Source: Corythoichthys intestinalis (Eukaryota > Chordata > Actinopteri > Syngnathiformes > Syngnathidae). Taken from it: a stretch of 64,000 bases of DNA. The stretch's first letter is position 1. Each line of letters begins with the position of its first letter. A model generated the notes under the pieces. The model did no database searches. It was given only the letters and a program-made list of their open reading frames with translations, and had not been told where the DNA came from. Shown in pieces: positions 11,734 through 23,040 of the stretch. The translations under genes were made by a program, and so were the position numbers. Location: positions 49,830,398 through 49,894,397 of the forward strand of contig NC_080410.1 of the NCBI RefSeq assembly GCF_030265065.1, written 5' to 3'.

Positions 11734-11935
11734 AGTTTATCTCAAAAAGCACTGATGATTATTCAAACAGAGAGACAAGCGCTGGTTCGTGTGAAAGTTG
11801 CTTTAGTATTAGGTGGGCAACAACCTTTTTTTTTATTTTTTTTTTTATAGGAGCAGAGTTGGACCATTCCTAAAGGGCCTAACAATTTTCACCTGTGGTC
11901 ACACACCCACTAAAATTATCATAATATATGGTGTC
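11734..11935 (-). promoter_or_regulatory. promoter of TIMP paralogue B with TATA box
   Basis: Homologous to 294-480 upstream of paralogue A. TATAAAA lies at 11849-11843 on the minus strand within an expanded A/T run. The homology stops where the composite transposon cluster at 11941 begins. Confidence 0.55.
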
Positions 11936-11943
11936 CTCTACAG

Positions 11944-12179
11944 CAGGGGTCTCCAACCCAGTCCTCAAGGCCCACTGTGGGTCCTGGTTTTTGTTCCAGC
12001 CGATCCAGCAGAGACAGTTGAACCAATGAGGCTTCTGTTAAAACAAGCCACACCTGACTGCAGTCAACTGATTGCACTTGTAAAACACCAGATTGGGGAA
12101 AAAGTGTTGTCATCTTGTTTGGTAGGAATGAAATCCTGCACCCACAGTGGGCCTTTGTGGAATAGGTTGGGGACCCCTG
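11944..12179. mobile_element. short hAT MITE (236 bp)
   Basis: CAGGGGTCTCCAACC to GGTTGGGGACCCCTG, a 15-bp inverted repeat with one mismatch. Exact 8-bp target duplication CTCTACAG (11936-11943, 12180-12187). Non-coding. It landed across the left end of element L. Confidence 0.93.
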
Positions 12180-12248
12180 CTCTACAGGGCCGGCCCAGGC
12201 CATTTGGGGGCCCTAAGCAAAATAATGCAAAGGGGCCATACTTTTGAC

Positions 12249-14227
12249 TAAAAGTGTGACAATATCTCGATACAGCGATATATCGTGATATTTTGCAACC
12301 CGATTGTTTATCGATATGCTCCCGCCAAGTATCGATACTTTCATTTAACATATTGGCCATACAATGGAGGATGGATGCTGTAAACCAGGGGTCCCCATCT
12401 GCCGGGCCGCGGACCGGTACCGGTCCGTGGCGCATTTGCGACCGGGCCACAAAGAAAAAAATAATTTAATAACGACCGCATTCTGGCCGAATTAACCCTG
12501 TCCCCCTCCTTAACACACCAATATGTCTGCTCTAGATATAATACTACGGGATGGATTACAATGTTGTCATAGAAGTCCATTGATTAGACTGCTAGCAGTA
12601 CATCTTGTTTGTGTATATAATATATCTATGTGCGCTTGTCCTTGATAATAGCGTATTACTAGGCCGCGGCGCAGCACATTTGTTCCCGGAAATAATTAGC
12701 CCCCACACGAGCGAAGATAACAGGAAAACAGACGTCTTTGGAAATATTTTTACGGCGAAAAGGATATTTTTACGGCGAAAAGGGCACCTGACGAGCCTAC
12801 AACCTCAAAGACCAACGAATTGCGAAGGAGTGGATTCGTCACCCGGTTGTGAATAAACAGAGAGATCGCAAATGACGGCGACCTTATTAAACGTACATTT
12901 GAGACAACAACTCTACCGAGGTTCTGGATTAAAGTCCTCCTGGAATATCCTGACATCGCGACAAGAGCGTTGAAAACCTTGCTCCAATTTCTAACATCGT
13001 ATCTTTGTGAAGCGGGCTTCTTAATGAATGTTTAACGACAAGGCGAAGTCGCTAATGGTGAGAGCGGTGTTCAGCTGTTGTGTGAAGCTTACATGGCAGG
13101 ATGAATCTGAGGAGAACTTTTCTACAAGTCCTTCCATGATCCAACCTAAGTTAATATTCCTTTCTTTCAAGAAAGTTTGTAGTGTTTACTTTGGAAGCGC
13201 TGCATTTGCGCATTTTGCGGCTATGTTTAACGTTACGCGCATGCGCAGAACCGCATCGTTGCAATTTTTGATGGGTTGCAAAATTTGTCAGAACACCGGT
13301 CCGTGAAAAAAAAAGACCCAAATAACACCGGTCCGTGGTGCAAAAAAGGTTGGGGACCCCTGCTGTAAACTGCTCAGTGTTTGTTGAGCAATTCCTTGGC
13401 GGTCCACTAGGGGCGCTCGGGAGTGGTGGTGAAGGTAAAGTGCGCACAAGTCGTCTAGAGAAGAAGAGAGGAAGCTCCAAGTGGGTTGAAAAATAAAAAA
13501 GCTTTGTGAGAACGGTGAAGAAAAAATGAGAAAAATATTGCTACAAATCACACATGGGGACACAACACTTTAGATTTTACACCAACAAGAAAGGAAGTAA
13601 GGTGAACAAGAACTTTGCTGTAGGCAAAAACTGTCTAACAAAAATAAGGTCCACTGGGAGCTGGTGACGAGGTGCACACCGGATTTTTTTGTTTTATTTT
13701 GTTATTTTTAAGGTGAGGAAGAATGTGACTGACCAAGTCTGACATCTCAAATGCTGAAGCAGATGGTGGAAATGCTCAAACCAACGCAACAAAGGTCATA
13801 TACGAAGAAAACACCCACCAATTTTATCATTGCCCCTCTCCAAGCTCAATTGATGACACCTACAGCACTGATGTTTTTTTTTTAAGATTTAAAACTTAAA
13901 GGAAATCAAGGGTGCCATTCATCATGATCTCTCCAACAGATATCCGTGGTTGTGGTTTGTTTCCTCTCTCTATGTAGGTGCACAATTTGCAGTAGATTTA
14001 TATTTTACAGCAATGTTGCACAGAAAAGGTGTCACTGTTTAATAAATGACTTAAACAGTATTTTTTCTATTTTGAAATATCTTTTTTTTCCGTTTCAACA
14101 GTTGTATCGTAGAATATCATGTATCCAATTTCTGACCAATATATCGATAATCGCTATATCGGGATATCGTGAGATAATCGTTATCGTGAGCCTCGTATCG
14201 TGAGGTGCCCTGAGGTTCCCACTCCTA
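12249..14227. mobile_element. hAT-type element D
   Basis: Exact 8-bp duplication CTTTTGAC (12241-12248, 14228-14235). The left end is TAAAAGTGTGACAATATC; the right end, reversed, is TAGGAGTGGGAACCTC. Both ends carry CGATAT-type palindromic wording (12255-12340, 14130-14205). It is split by the Charlie-type element at 12386-13362. No transposase of its own recognised. Confidence 0.8.
12386..13362 (+). mobile_element. Charlie-type hAT, deletion derivative 1
   Basis: CAGGGGTCCCC to GGGGACCCCTG with exact 8-bp duplication CTGTAAAC (12378-12385, 13363-13370). At about 12894-13020 the plus strand reads LPRFWIKVLLEYPDIA and then LCEAGF, the conserved C-terminal dimerisation region of hAT transposases. 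The rest of the transposase is deleted or decayed. Confidence 0.93.
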
Positions 14228-14360
14228 CTTTTGACCCACCATTTCGTCACATTGTACTGTGAAACCCATACGTCCATATTTTGTATATTAATCAGATTTT
14301 GTTGCACTGCATACTTCAAACTTCTCACCCCAAATGATTGTCAGTACTTACAGTAGATAG

Positions 14361-15369
14361 TAAAGATGTCCCGATCGATCGGCATCACGTCATTTTCAAA
14401 GTATCGGAATCGGCAAAAAAATATCGGACATGCCTTTTTTTAATATATGTCTATTTTTTAATTAAATCATTTTCTAATTGTATTTAACGTTACAGACAAT
14501 ATGTCTTACATTCATCCAGAGTCTTTAGTTTTGGCTTAAAATAGGGCTATCAAATTTATCGCATAAATGGCGGTAATTAATTTTTTTTTTCAATTAATCA
14601 CGTTAAAATATTTAATGCAATTAACGCATGCGCTGCACGACCCACTCACGCATTGTCGCGTTCAATCTATAATGGCGCCGTTGTACCTGTATATAGAGCT
14701 AAAAGGCAGCGTAAAAAATGAGTCGAGAGAATTTGGGCAGTCTTTGGAGCCTCTTTTTAATTGGCTAAAGCCTTAAACTCCCTCTCTCAACAATTAGAAT
14801 TATCGTGGGAAGCAATGTGGGGAAGAATGGTAGTGGTTGATCTTTTCCTTAACACCCTATGTTACTTGCCAACGCAGAGAAGGTATATCAATTGGTGCCA
14901 CTACGCACAGTCATGGTTGCACTTCCCATCATGCATTTGGGCAGAACAGTTAAATGGCTACAGTTACATTTACTGAAAGCTCAACAAATACACTAGATGG
15001 CAATATTTAGTCACAATATACAAAGTCACATTTATCCTTTAAGAACACAAGTATTTCTATCCTTGGATCCCTCTCACAGAAAGAATGTTAATAATGTAAA
15101 TGCCATCTTGAGGATTTATTGTCATAATAAACAAATACAGTACTTATGTACTGTATGTTGAATGTATATATTCGTCCGAGTTTTATTCATTTTTTTCTTA
15201 ATGCATTGCCAAAATGTATATGATCGGGAAAAATGATCGGGAATGATTGGAATTGAAGCGGGAGCAAAAAAAAAGCAATCGAATCGGGAAATATCGGGAT
15301 CGGCAGATACTCAAACTAAAACGATCGGGATCGGATCGGGAGCAAAAAAACATGATCGGAACAACCCTA
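14361..15369. mobile_element. hAT-type element, local family B
   Basis: Starts TAAAGATGTCCCGATCG and ends GATCGGAACAACCCTA. Exact 8-bp duplication GTAGATAG (14353-14360, 15370-15377). The interior includes a module resembling family A (TCAAATTTATCGC, GCGGTAATTAA). No transposase. Confidence 0.9.
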
Positions 15370-15582
15370 GTAGATAGCGCCAAACCTTTTTTTAAAAGAG
15401 GAAAGAAAGAAGTTAAGGAAGAACTTTAATTTTTGAAGCTTGTAATCAATTAACAAAACTCACAAAAGTCAAATAAAGCAAACTGTAGTAAACAAAATAG
15501 AATATAAAATAAACAATTGCCAGATTGGGGGCCCCCTAGTGATCAGGGGCCCTAAGCAGCTGCATAGTTTGCGTATAGGCTG

Positions 15583-16130
15583 GGTCCTCACTCCGAAGCG
15601 TCTACTTTTTCCCAAGCTAGACAGCTGGTGAACGACGCCTTGATAATCAACCTTCTTCCTTTTTTATCTGATTTATTAATAGAATGGCCTCAAACCATCG
15701 TCTTCTTTAGACCGTCGTAAAACTACAAAAAAAAGTACACAAAATAGCATTAGCAACAACGTTAGCTTAGCACGCTAGACAAGTTAACTAAACATTAACA
15801 AAAAACGTCCCAAACAAAAAGAGCGAGATGGGCTGCTGCAATTCGACGAGAAAACTGGGCTCCAAACGATTACCACAGATTATGTAGTAGTCATTTTATA
15901 TCTGGGAAGATGCATTTAATATATATTTAGAGAGTTTTGGGCTGACAACCACAATTAAGATCATTGCTAGGCTAATCGCCGACAACATACACGTATGTAT
16001 GTAGTGAGAGTGCTATCGCTAAACATTAAAAGCCCTAACTCCATTGACAAACGACATGAAATACATTAGACTTGACAGTGGATGTTAGCAAGAACAAAAG
16101 ATTTTAAATTGAAAATTTCGTAACTCACCT
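15583..16130. repeat. fragment of family A long-form interior, then unassigned sequence
   Basis: 15583-15818 matches 10150-10390 and the reverse of 50220-50405. I recognise nothing in 15819-16130. Confidence 0.45.
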
Positions 16131-16517
16131 TTCCAAGCACAAGATAGATTCCTGCCGAATTTTCGTGGACGAGGACCTGTTTCACCCAACCAGCAACGAA
16201 GTATTTATAAGCCTCCAAGCTCTTAAAGTTTTTCAAACTTTCGTGAGAATAGGCTGATTTTGTGTGGACAAGATAGTTGTAAATATCAGGGTAGCTAGCA
16301 GAGACAGCGGGTCGAAAAACATCGATTTAGGCATCAAATATGGATCTGGCGAATGGATAAACTGAAGCTTTTCCACATAACACCTTTTATGCAACGCATC
16401 AAGTGAGTTTACGGCATCCGAAAGCACCGGGTCTTCCATGAAATGCATTATAAATTGCTCGATCAATTGAGACCATTGACAATAGACACAAAATGACGGA
16501 CAAGGGGGCGGAACCAT
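16131..16517 (-). pseudogene. coding fragment with splice donor, one frameshift, family uncertain
   Basis: On the minus strand an ORF starting MVPPPCPSFC runs from 16517 to about 16320. After one frameshift near 16320 it continues with YPDIYNYLVHTKSAY, then LEAYKYFVAGWVKQVLVHE and GIYLVLGK. It ends at a strong donor, AAG followed by GTGAGT (16130-16125). The wording resembles the segment preceding the SWIM/cysteine region of fish proteins that also carry a YqaJ-type nuclease domain, but that is from memory and weak. No following exon is visible. It is probably a decayed repeat-derived or retired host exon. Confidence 0.4.
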
Positions 16518-17412
16518 ACACCGATCACGTGATTTTGTGACGGTGGGTAGGGTCTATACAGTTAGGAGAAACCGTAGAGAGTTTTTCGTGTCACTTTTAA
16601 GTACCTACATGAGCCCAGTAAAGTTACTATGAATAGCCACGAGGGGTCTCTGTTGGACTGGACAGCAATGTTGACTTCTCAACTGCAAAGATCCCCCCCC
16701 CCTCAGTCGGCCACGGTGTGCTGATGCTGAAACAAAATATGTCGGGCAAGTCCAATTTAGCCGACACTATCCGCAGAGCCATTCCGACAACAAACTAAAT
16801 TTCCCACAGCAATAGCAGCTTCTACTTTATGGTCCACTTCGGTAAGTGTATTGTGACTTTTATTAGCATTGGATTCTCAACTAGGCTAATTTACCAGAGC
16901 TAGCTAACACAAGTACATAAATTTAGGATATAAAATGTAAAATATTTAGAAGTTTTACAATATATTTAGTTCTGGATTTAAGTCCAAAAATTGAAGTTGC
17001 CAAACTACTGTAAGTGTGCAAAAGACCAAATTCACACCACATGGTGCTAAATGTGAGAAAAATTTTAGCATGTGCGCATTTACAAACTGCGTCCCATACT
17101 AGAATACTCATTTGCTACAATGTATAGTTCAAATTAGTTTGTCATTTCCATTTAACTAAATTGCCAAGTGACCCCAAACATTAACTGTAGTGTATTTTTT
17201 TGCATCTGGAGAAAACACTTGTAAATTTTAAAGTACTTTGTTTTTGCGCCTGTATGTACTTTTACTTAAATACTTTATGGATAAGATTGAAAGGGTATAC
17301 CAGTTGATCAGTCACAAATCGGATCAATGCAAGATTATAGCCCGTTTACTGTAGATAGTCATAAAAAGAGTGCCAATACTTGAGGTTTACTGCTGTAATT
17401 TTATTTTTTTGT
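16518..17412. other. intergenic, 3' side of TIMP C
   Basis: 16900-17110 resembles one arm of the long-TIR element at 45067-46540 (shared wording around GTGCTAAATG and TTTACAAAC). An AATAAA on the minus strand at 17405-17400, about 10 bp past the TIMP C stop, is a possible polyadenylation signal. A C-run lies near 16690. No gene seen. Confidence 0.4.
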
Positions 17413-19406
17413 TCATTCATTGTCGTCGTCGTCGTCGTCGTCATTGTCGTCTGTGGAGTCCCTGAACACCACGGCCCCTTGCTGCCAGACGCAAGAGCCA
17501 TCGCTTCTCTTGAGGCAAGCAAAGTTTCGGGCCTGGTTGCCTTTGCTCATCATCATCAAGGGATGAAAGTCCGTCCACCAGCACGCTTTCGGGTCGCTAA
17601 TGCCACAATGAATCGTGTAGCAGAGCTGGATCTGAAGGCAGGAATTCAAACACGTTGGCATGATGCTAGAAAATTATACAGCCTTACGGTTCCTACCTTG
17701 CAATCACAGCCCATGTAGTAACGCTGCAACAGGTTCTTCTGAGTGGCGCTCAAGGCTGCCCACGGCTGGAAAAAGTCGCACAGGGAGATGTATAGCTTGC
17801 CGTCACCGAGCACTCTGCCTGCAAGGAGCGCAAGCAACGCTCAAGTCAAATACCCAGGTGCTGTCAATAGTCATTTCTGCAGTGGAAAACTAGTTTCATA
17901 CCCATAAATAAATACTCTACGTCCTTGGTCAGAGTGACTCCACATGCTGCAGAGCTGACGGCAGTGTAGATGGCACCGAATTTCTTTTCCAAACCCTTGA
18001 GGGTCTGAAATTTTCAAAAGTTAGATGAGTTTGATTTTCCATACACAGAAATCTTATGAATAATTTACCGCAATGTGTTGGATGCGATACATGACAGGGG
18101 CAGCTCCTTTAACGTCAGCCTTCACCTCTCCAACTACTGCCCTGAGAACTGCAAAGAAAATTAGTTTGAATGTTTCAGGCAATTCAGAGCACACAAAAAT
18201 AAATTTTGTTGGATTAGTACTACAAGTCCCAGAGAATTCTGGTACTCCTAGTCCACAGCAATGGCAGATATGGCCTCTCCCCCAGAAAACCCAGAGGTGG
18301 CCAAAATGACCCAAGTGCTTTAGAATTGGCAAGTTGTTGTCCGACAGACAACAGCTGTTCATATGGAAATGCAACCATTACACATACATTAACTTCAGAC
18401 ACAATGACTACAATTAATGCTCCATGCCCCTGATTCAGTCCATCTAAACTATACAAATTCCTGCTTTACGTTCAAATTGCAGTTCTAAGACTTTCCCTTC
18501 AAAACAATACACATTTGGGCCATTTTTTCCTGTTGTGTGGCGTATAGGAGAAGTGGTTTAGAAGTAAAAAGCGTCAAACGTCAAATAAATATAATTAAAT
18601 GTAGATATTGACTTGAACTGACACAAACGTTTGGGCCGCAAACCAACACAATGTACGTCTAGTGGTTTTTACATATGACTGGTTGCCGTCTGTCGGACAA
18701 CGACTTGCTAGTTCAAAAGCACTTCTGGTATTTTACGGAGAGGCCAAATCGGCCATTGCTTGGGAATATTAGGAGTATTTGTCTCGGGAAAGGCCGAGTG
18801 CCTCTGCTGGGTTTTCTAGTGTTAAAAAACACTCCCCCAAAATGTCAGTGGACCTAAATAAATTGCCAAAAGGACATTTATCTGGGAAAAAAGGTTCTAA
18901 AAAGGGACAACAGTCTTAATTGATGTAATGAGTAACACCTGCACACAAGTCTACTCGGATTTTTAACAGGCCTCCGAGTTACCTGGCCAGCCATTTTGTC
19001 AAAATATGAGTACTTGCTGCCCTACTTAAGCAAATTTGCCACGAAATCTAGTTGTATCTATAAATTAAGTGATTGTCAGCAAGATAAAATTGTGTCCAAT
19101 ACCAAGAAGGAAACTAACAGAAAATCTTATTTGAATCTCCATGCTTGCCTTTACACAAAGAGGTTTCCGCACTGGTGAAATTGCAGTCACTAGACTTTAA
19201 AAAGTCAAACTAAACATGAATTCACACTCCAAATCTAATTGGTAGCATTAGAATACATTTAGAGAGGAAAAAAATTAAGACTGACCAACATCTGCCTTAC
19301 AAAAGGCCTCCTGCGGGTGCACCGGGGGGCAGGTGCAGGCTTGCGTTTGCCGCCACAAGCAGAGAAGAACCAGGGGCAGAATCAAAGTCTTCACCGTCCA
19401 ACTCAT
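17413..19406 (-). CDS. TIMP paralogue C, complete five-exon gene with Asp-run tail
   Basis: Predicted secreted metalloproteinase inhibitor, 214 residues. Exons (minus strand): 19406-19286, 18148-18069, 18004-17902, 17818-17697 and 17631-17413, phases 1, 0, 1, 0. Exon lengths of 121, 80 and 103 bp for exons 1-3 equal those of timp2. Signal peptide 1-23, then [13 protein letters not shown]. Other landmarks are [50 protein letters not shown]. All 12 cysteines are present. The C terminus is [16 protein letters not shown], where seven consecutive Asp are coded by a GAC repeat (17422-17445). TIMP2 also ends acidic, but with a different sequence. Introns 2-4 are 64, 83 and 65 bp. Apparently intact and closer to TIMP2 than B is. 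Confidence 0.93.
18205..18835. repeat. inverted-repeat MITE-like element in TIMP C intron 1
   Basis: Arms around 18300-18370 and 18670-18740 are inverted copies sharing TTGTCCGACAGAC and AAGTGCTTT. The exact ends and target duplication were not resolved. Confidence 0.5.
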
Positions 19407-19530
19407 GGTTAAGCGCTCAAGAAAAGTAGAGAAACCAAAGTGTCTGTTCTGGGACAGCTGCCGTTGTTTCTGACTGGCAACTGTTTGATGAGGGCCTTTT
19501 ATACCTGTAGGCTCCGCCTTCACGTGACAA
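19407..19530 (-). promoter_or_regulatory. promoter of TIMP C
   Basis: On the minus strand TATAAAAG lies at 19503-19496, about 90 bp upstream of the ATG, with an E-box CACGTG just upstream (about 19520-19525). The spacing suits a short 5' UTR starting near 19470. It differs from the A/B promoter block. Confidence 0.6.
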
Positions 19531-20186
19531 CACCTGATGCCAATTGTTTGTTAGCGGTCGTTGGCGGTCAAAATCAGATTGGCTTGAGACGGGAAAAAAA
19601 AAGTGGACCGACTCATAGCTACAGTATGTTGCTCTCATAAACATCCAGTATACTGCAGTTTTTGTTCTATGTACAATTTACAGTAGTAAAAATAATTAAA
19701 TAACTGTAAATTGCCATTGACGGTGATAGACGTCCCATCCATTTGGACTGGGAGGTGTGGCAGCAATCGTTTGATCAATGTTAATAGGAAATTGTTGATG
19801 TTAATATGAAATTATATTAAAGCTGCTCGAAGAGTAGAAAGGATCTACAGCAGTTTCCTCAGTTTGAGTTAAGTGGTAAATTGACAAAGTTACATTGTGC
19901 TCAATGTAAAAACATTTTTAAAAATTTTTAAACAACTTTGGTTCATCTGTCGCTGTCATTAGCAGCCAATGAGTTTAAAAAAAGCGTTGCTAACTGATAA
20001 AGTTTTTTTTTTTTTTTTTTTTTTTTTTTTGGAACCAATTTGAAAACACAGAGGCCGCTTTAATGAATGTGGCGGCTGGTCAAAAGAGGGCGCTGTAGCG
20101 CCGCCCAAAAGAGCGACTGCGAAAATAAGACGTCTTTTGAGATGCCAGGCAAAGGATAAAATAAATTCAAAACTTGATTTGAACTC
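19531..20186. other. intergenic between TIMP C and repeat cluster
   Basis: Contains a fragment of the CCATTGACGG/TAGACGTCC repeat (19710-19760, also at 27850 and 28475) and a long T-run at 20006-20031. No gene. Confidence 0.4.
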
Positions 20187-20905
20187 ATGATTTAGAAACA
20201 AATGTCCTACCCATAATATGGCCCAAACACCAAAAGGATTGCTTCAATCAAACTTTTTCAATGAAAAATTAAGTGTTGAAATGCAAAATTTTCAATCTCC
20301 AATATTTATTTGAATTTCCAAAACGTTTTCTATGATGGATTTTTTTCTTTTTTTGATAGATTTTTCTTTTTGAAAATGCAGATTTTTTTAAGCGACTTAT
20401 TTTAACACAAATCAACATTACTTCAATCAAAAAAAGTTGCTTCAATCAAAAAACTAAACAAAACAAAAAATTGCTTTCACATGCATATTTTTTTTTATTT
20501 CAAATTTAATTTCTGCATTCAAACACTTTTTTTTTTTAATTGACGAGACTTTTTTTTGATTGAAAATATATATTTTGATTGAAGCAACTTTTTTTGATTG
20601 AATAATAAAGACACAATTCTACCTCCATATGGCTCCGCCCAGGGGGTACAATTTTTGCCTGGGGTAACTACATAGGCACGACACCGGCGGGCGTACCATA
20701 TTCAATTGATGACGATCTTGGCGAAAAGTATTGCCTAAGCAAAAATTTAGAATTCCCCTCAAGAATGATGGGAAACAAAAAAAAACGCTCATTGCCAACT
20801 TATTATTATAAATATTCTTGTAAGTTAATTTTATTGCAGACACTGCGTTTCAGGGTCATCAACATGTTGTGCCCCCCCGCCCCAAAAGTCAAACTCCGCC
20901 TATGG
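20187..20905 (-). repeat. dispersed repeat with TTGCTTCAATCAAAA motifs, copy 1
   Basis: The reverse complement matches 21503-23040. Both share the wording GAGTTTGACTTTTGGGGC at one end and GGGTAGGACATTTGTTT at the other. The middle is rich in degenerate TTGCTTCAATCAAAA units. Class unknown. Confidence 0.55.
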
Positions 20906-21338
20906 GATTAGAGGCATTTCTAGTCATGAGTCAGCCACTCTGATTTCAGCACATACAGTATAACAACCTCAAGTTGCAGTAACCTGCTTGATTCACTCTC
21001 CAAACGTTGATATTTCTTCACATAATTGATTTGTTTATGCGTGAATAAAACCTGACTGTATTCTAATCTCTGTGCCCCCGCAAGCCATGGCACAATCTGT
21101 TTCTCGTAAAACTATGGTAATTATACTGTGAAACGTGCTTGTCAGTGGAAATGAATGTCTATACTAATCATGGGGGGGGAAATGACTCTAGCGTATAGAA
21201 ATGAATAGCTCATCGTATGGTTGCGAAAGGAATTTGCATTATGAGAAAAAGATATTGTGAGTAATATAAAATCATGTAAGAAAGTTGTAGAGCAACAGGA
21301 ATGAAGCCATTTTTGGGAATACTGGAATATTGGGTATA
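20906..21338. other. spacer between repeat copies
   Basis: AT-rich sequence, no gene or repeat recognised. Confidence 0.35.
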
Positions 21339-21502
21339 CACTGCTGGCCAAAAGTACAGGCACCCCTGCTATTCTGTCAGATAATGCTCAATTTCTCCCA
21401 GAAAAGGATTGCAATTACAAATGCTTTGGTAGTAATATATTCATTTATTTTGCTTGCAATGAAAAAACACAAAAGAGAATGAAAAAAATGGAATCATTAT
21501 CA

Positions 21503-23040
21503 TCGGCAGAGTTTGACTTTTGGGGCAAGGGGGCACATGTTGATGACCCCGAAACACAGTGTCAGCAATAAAATTAATAAGTTGACAATGAGGGTGTTTT
21601 GTTTCCTATCATTCTTGAGGGGAATTCTAAATCAGGCTACTTAGGCAATACTTTTCGTCAAGATCGTCATCCATTGAATATGGTACGCCGGTCGGTGTCA
21701 TGCCAATGTAGTTACCCCAGTCAAAAATTGTATCCCCTCGGCGGAGCCATATGGAGGTAGATTTGTGTCTTTATTATTCAATCAAAAAAAAAAAGTTGCT
21801 TCAATAAAAAAAGTTGCTTCAATCAAAATATATACATTTTCAACCCAAAAAAAAAACTCGCTTCAATCAAAAAAAAAAAAGTGTTTGAATGCAAAAATAA
21901 ATTTGCAAAAAAAGTTGCTTCAATCAAAATACATTGCCCTCCATAATTATTGGCACCTCTGAAAAAGATGTGTTTTTTTTAGCTTCTAATATATATATTT
22001 TTTAATTCAAATAATATGGGACCTTAATGGGGAAAAAAAAGAAAAATCCAACCTTCAATACAAGTGCACTCATTCAGTGGGGAAAAAATCCCACATAAAG
22101 AAAAACATTTTTGACATCAAATAATGTGTGTCACAATCATTAGCACCCTTGATGTTAATACTTTGTACAACCCCCTTTTGCCAACAAAACAAGGTCTGGG
22201 GACTGAGATGGCCATGGGAGGAGCTTGATTTTGTGTCTGGTGAACCATTTCTGTGTAGATTTGGCCATATGTTTAGGGTCATTGTCTTGCTGAAAGACCC
22301 AGTGACGACCCATCTTCAGCTTTCGGGCAGAGGGCAACAGATTTTGATTTAAAATGTCCTGGTATTTCAAAGCATTCATAATGCCATGCACCCTAACAAG
22401 GTTCCCAGGGCTTTTGGAAGCGAAACAGCCCCACAGCATCACTGACCCACCCCCATACTTCATTCACAGTGGGTATGAGGTGCTTTTCAGCATGCGCATC
22501 TTTCGTGGCACGCCAGACCCACTTAGAGTGTTTGGTTCCAGAAAGCTCAATCTTGGTCTCATCTGACCAAAGCACACGGTCCCAGTTGAAGCCTGGGCAC
22601 TGTATATACAGTATCCCTCCCCCCCAAAAAAGTCGCTTCAATTAAAAAAATGTTTGAATGCAAAAATAAATTTGAAAATCAAAAAAACGCACGTGAAAGC
22701 TATTTTTCGTTGATTTTTTTTTTTTTTTTTTTTTTTGGAGTGAAGCAACTTATTTGATTGAAGTAATGTTGATATGTGTTTGGGCTACATTTTAGCTAGG
22801 ATGTTTTTGTCTTTATTATTCAATCAAAAAATAAGTTGCTTCAAAAAATATATTTTCAAGAAAAATCACTTCAATCAGAAAAAGAAAAAATTCAATCATT
22901 GAAAATGTTTTTGAATGCGAAAAAACATTTGAAATTTAAAAATTTGCATTTGAACACTTAATTTTTCATTCAAGTTTGAAGCAATACTTTTTCTGTTTGA
23001 GCCATATTATGGGTAGGACATTTGTTTTTTTCTTCTAAAT
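21503..23040 (+). repeat. dispersed repeat with TTGCTTCAATCAAAA motifs, copy 2
   Basis: Inverted relative to 20187-20905. It lies inside the Tc1-like element at 21339-24118 and is itself interrupted by another Tc1 fragment at 21932-22610. Confidence 0.55.
21932..22610 (-). mobile_element. Tc1-like fragment, third family
   Basis: Begins after TA with CATTGCCCTCCATAATTATT. The minus strand codes DDE transposase pieces: [14 protein letters not shown], then in another frame MKYGGGSVMLWGCF and [12 protein letters not shown]. The Glu-bearing segment is deleted: SQSPDL joins directly to VLLAKGGCTKY. The 5' half is missing. The same family reappears at 63912-64000. Confidence 0.8.

Larger units (their letters stand above)
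11941..15582. mobile_element. composite: outer element L holding nested hAT elements
   Basis: The left end reads CAGGGCCGGCCCAGGCC (continuing at 12185) and the right end TATAGGCTGG near 15582, with GGGGGCCC-type blocks just inside both ends. The flanks GTCCTCTA and GTCCTCAC match at 6 of 8. The inserts are a 236-bp MITE, a 2-kb element D (itself holding a Charlie-type hAT) and a family B element. The class of L is unassigned; hAT is the best guess. Confidence 0.45.

Noticed and set aside
12605-13563. Several 80-109-codon ORFs in the Charlie-type hAT
   Set aside because: Out of frame with the recognisable hAT C-terminal peptide at 12894-13020.
17413-17450. GTC/GAC repeat as a plain non-coding microsatellite
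   Set aside because: It is in frame with TIMP exon 5 and precedes the in-frame TGA, so it is coding.
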